Positions 5,277 to 7,440 of a stretch of 7,440 nt of DNA are shown piece after piece. Origin of the DNA: SYFI01 sp046095485. Lineage in GTDB: Bacteria; Actinomycetota; Thermoleophilia; Miltoncostaeales; Miltoncostaeaceae. The stretch spans positions 1 through 7,440 of the forward strand of contig JBJTJN010000042.1 of the NCBI GenBank assembly GCA_046095485.1, given 5' to 3'. Positions within the stretch are counted from its first letter, which is position 1, and each line of letters begins with the position of its first letter. The translations under genes and the position numbers were made by a program. Under the pieces are notes generated by a model. That model saw only the letters and a list, made by a program, of their open reading frames with translations. It was not told the DNA's origin and did no database searches.

Positions 5277-7339
5277 GGTCGGCCATCTACACGGGCACCC
5301 TCACGCACGCACGGCGCACGCCGGCCGAGCACGTGTTCCGCTACCCGGTGTGCATGTACGCGATCGACGTGGACGAGGTGGTGCACCTCGACCGCAGCCT
5401 GAGGCTGTTCTCGTACAACCGGCCCGGCGTGCTGACCCTGCGCGACGGCGATCACCTGGGCGACCCCACGCGCCCCGTGGGCGAGAACGTGCGTGCATTC
5501 CTGGCCGACCGCGGCGTGGACGTTGACGACGTGCGCATCACCATGCTCACCAACCTCCGCACCGCTGGCTACGTGTTCAACCCGGTCACCTACTTCTACG
5601 TGCACGGGCCCGACGGCGACCTGCGCTGCGTGCTGGCCGAGGTGAGCAACACCTTCGGCGAGCGGCTGCCGTATCTGCTCACCGACGCCGAGCGCATCGC
5701 GCCGCTGAAGGACGAGCACGCCTTCCGCCACGACAAGCGCATGCATGTGTCACCGTTCTTCCCGCTCGAGCAGGAGTACATCTTCCGCATGGGCGAGCCG
5801 GGCGAGACCCTGGACATCCGCATGGATGTCATGCAGGGCGACGAGCGGCCGTTCTGGGCGCAGCTCACCGGGGTGCGCCACCCGTTCACCGACCGCGAGC
5901 TGGGCCGGGCGCTGCTGCGCTACCCGCTCATGTCGCAGCAGGTCATCTCGTTGATCCACCTCGAAGCCCTCAAGTTGTGGAGGAAGCGCGTGCCGTTCCA
6001 CCGGAAGCCGAAGTTCATGCCGTCGGAGGGATCGATCGCCGCCATGCCGGACGCGGTGGATGGCGCGCGTGACCGGGGACTGCGGCCGATTCCCGATGCC
6101 AAGCCGTCGCCATTCGCCCCCGTGGCGAAGGCCCTTGCACTGCGCGGCATGCGCAATCCGTCGGGCGGGTGGTTCGAGCTCGAGATGCCCGACGGCACGG
6201 TGCACCGCATGGGATCGCCCGCGAACGGCCCGCGATTCGCGAGGGTGACAGTCACCAGCAAGGACTTCTTCCGCAGAATCGCGCGTCGCGGCCGCGTGGG
6301 GTTCGGCGAGGCCTACCAGGCCGGCGACTGGGTGACCGACGACCTTCCGGCGTTCCTCGAGATGCTGGCGCTCACGGCCGAGGACGTGCGCCGCCGCCCG
6401 CCGGCATCGCTGGTGCCCGCGGCCATCGCGAAGCGCCCGCGGCTTCCCAACCCCGCCGACCTGGTGCGCGCCCGCCGTGACGTGCGGTACCACTACGACC
6501 TCGGCAACGACCTCTACGAGACGTTCCTCGACCCGTCGATGACCTACTCGTGCGCGTACTTCGAGCATGAGGGGCAGCCGCTCGAGGACGCCCAGCAGGC
6601 CAAGTACCGGCGCCTGTGCGAGAAGCTGCGCATCGGGCCCGAGCACCACGTGCTCGAGGTGGGCTGCGGCTGGGGCGGGTTCGCCATGCATGCCGCCCGC
6701 GAGCGCGGTTGCCGGGTGACCGGCATCACGCTGTCCACCGAGCAGGCGGCCGAGGCGCGGCGCCGGGTGGCCGAGGCGGGGCTCTCCGACCAGATCGACA
6801 TCGTCATCTGCGACTACCGCCAGATGCAGGGCGCCTATGACCGCATCGTGTCGATCGAGATGATCGAGGCCGTGGGGTACGACGGCCTTCCCACCTACTT
6901 CTCCAACCTCGATCGCCTGCTGGCGCCCGGAGGGGTGATCGGCATCCAGGCCATCACGGTCCCCGACCAGCGGCTCGAGCGCTACCGGCGCGGCACCGAC
7001 TGGATTCGCGAGTACATCTTCCCGGGCGCCTTCTGCCCGCCGCTGGCGTCGATGGTGGACGCCATGCGCACGTCATCTGAGCTGCAGGTGGAGGGCATCG
7101 AGAACATCGGCATCCACTACGCCACCACGCTCAGGCTGTGGCGCGAGCGCTTCATGGCCAACGCCGACCGCGTGCGCGACCTGGGATTCACGGATGAGTT
7201 CATCCGTACGTGGGAGTTCTACCTCGGCTTCTGCGAGGCGGGCTTCCGCACGCGGGCGCTCGGCGACCTGCAGATGGTGATCAGCCGCCCGTACAACGCG
7301 ACGCTGCCCAGCACGCCGGAGCCGCGGCTCAGCCTCTAG
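5273..7339 (+). CDS. DUF1365 - cyclopropane-fatty-acid-synthase-type methyltransferase fusion (688 aa)
   Basis: Two families lie in one frame. Residues 1 to about 247 are DUF1365 (COG3496), of unknown biochemical role but linked to lipid modification: NLRTAGYVFNPVTYFY (94-109), EVSNTFGERLPY (123-134), HVSPFFPLE (158-166) and the closing ALKLWRKRVPF (232-242). After a 35-45 residue linker, about 290-688 is a CFA synthase (COG2230): YHYDLGNDLY (407-416), MTYSCAYF with C427, SAM motif I VLEVGCGWGGF (460-470), IEMIEAVG with E532 (528-535), and HYATTLRLWRERF with Y616. It would transfer a methyl from SAM to the double bond of a phospholipid acyl chain. Where E. coli Cfa has His in FEHVG and in LLHTIG, this protein has Ala (A533) and Gln (Q559), so the product may be a methyl branch or methylene rather than a ring. 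The GTG at 5273 is chosen because DUF1365 begins there (RSAIYTGTLTH). The ATG at 5183 would overlap the upstream gene by 94 bp. The 4-bp overlap implies translational coupling. Confidence 0.9.
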   Translation: MRSAIYTGTLTHARRTPAEHVFRYPVCMYAIDVDEVVHLDRSLRLFSYNRPGVLTLRDGDHLGDPTRPVGENVRAFLADRGVDVDDVRITMLTNLRTAGYVFNPVTYFYVHGPDGDLRCVLAEVSNTFGERLPYLLTDAERIAPLKDEHAFRHDKRMHVSPFFPLEQEYIFRMGEPGETLDIRMDVMQGDERPFWAQLTGVRHPFTDRELGRALLRYPLMSQQVISLIHLEALKLWRKRVPFHRKPKFMPSEGSIAAMPDAVDGARDRGLRPIPDAKPSPFAPVAKALALRGMRNPSGGWFELEMPDGTVHRMGSPANGPRFARVTVTSKDFFRRIARRGRVGFGEAYQAGDWVTDDLPAFLEMLALTAEDVRRRPPASLVPAAIAKRPRLPNPADLVRARRDVRYHYDLGNDLYETFLDPSMTYSCAYFEHEGQPLEDAQQAKYRRLCEKLRIGPEHHVLEVGCGWGGFAMHAARERGCRVTGITLSTEQAAEARRRVAEAGLSDQIDIVICDYRQMQGAYDRIVSIEMIEAVGYDGLPTYFSNLDRLLAPGGVIGIQAITVPDQRLERYRRGTDWIREYIFPGAFCPPLASMVDAMRTSSELQVEGIENIGIHYATTLRLWRERFMANADRVRDLGFTDEFIRTWEFYLGFCEAGFRTRALGDLQMVISRPYNATLPSTPEPRLSL

Positions 7340-7366
7340 GAGCCCGGACCCGCGAACAGCGCCGCG

Positions 7367-7440
7367 TCACCCCCCGGCGTCCGGGTCGTCCCGGCCGTCG
7401 AAGTCGAGCGATGCGGAATTGATGCAGTAGCGCATGCCGC
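7367..7440 (-). CDS. msrB: Peptide-methionine (R)-S-oxide reductase MsrB, C-terminal end (partial)
   Basis: Reading leftward from the window edge to a TGA at 7369-7367 gives 23 complete codons: GMRYCINSASLDF followed by a short acidic tail. RYCINSASL is the signature of the MsrB active site, and its cysteine is the catalytic nucleophile that reduces methionine-R-sulfoxide. The rest of the protein, including any zinc-binding CXXC motifs, lies beyond the window. It converges on the fusion gene, with 27 bp between the two stops and no clear hairpin terminator there. Its presence beside a lipid-modification operon could reflect a shared oxidative-stress theme, but chance adjacency is equally possible. 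Confidence 0.85.
   Translation of the reverse strand, partial: GMRYCINSASLDFDGRDDPDAGG

Noticed and set aside
4032..7339. BfaA/BfaB-type 10-methylstearate (tuberculostearate) operon
   Set aside because: From memory, BfaA is a different flavoprotein class, an FAD-linked oxidase of the D-lactate dehydrogenase type. The protein here has a GxGxxG amine-oxidase-like fold, and DUF1365 belongs to the COG2907 type of cluster.
7340..7366. A bidirectional terminator between the fusion gene and msrB
   Set aside because: The 27 bp are G/C-rich, but I found no convincing stem with a T tract on either strand.

Overview
This is a high-GC window (roughly 70% by eye, not counted) with dense, short-spaced genes, GTG as well as ATG starts, and promoter-like TANNNT boxes placed directly before start codons. 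These traits, with a secreted glucosaminidase and an acyl-CoA-type desaturase, fit an Actinomycetota chromosome. Thermoleophilia or a relative is my guess on the style of the proteins. I see no mobile element, RNA gene or CRISPR array.

Layout. Positions 1-664 hold two tandem plus-strand pentapeptide-repeat genes; the first is cut by the window edge and the second is a predicted lipoprotein. They converge on a minus-strand secreted glucosaminidase (679-1827). That gene is divergent from a plus-strand pair, a small alpha/beta hydrolase (1915-2571) and an NTF2/SnoaL-like protein (2582-2986). The pair converges on a minus-strand membrane fatty-acid desaturase (2983-3969), and the two stop codons share one CTAG. 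The desaturase is divergent, across 62 bp, from a two-gene plus-strand operon: a COG2907-type FAD oxidoreductase (4032-5276), overlapped by 4 bp by a 688-residue fusion of DUF1365 and a cyclopropane-fatty-acid-synthase-type methyltransferase (5273-7339). The window ends in the 3' end of a convergent msrB.

How the genes may work together. The most interesting part is 2983-7339. A desaturase that introduces a double bond sits back to back with a flavoenzyme and a CFA-type SAM methyltransferase that would act on that double bond, with DUF1365 physically joined to the methyltransferase. I infer a compact pathway for modified membrane fatty acids (cyclopropane, methyl-branched, methylated diene or furan type). 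The methyltransferase has Gln and Ala where E. coli Cfa has His, so plain cyclopropanation should not be assumed.

A second pattern cuts across the window: all five genes that should have their own promoter have a TANNNT box ending 6 to 9 nt before the chosen start codon, and most lack a Shine-Dalgarno. The gene inside the first operon has AAGGA instead, and the last gene starts by GTGA overlap. This points to widespread leaderless transcription and supports the start choices.
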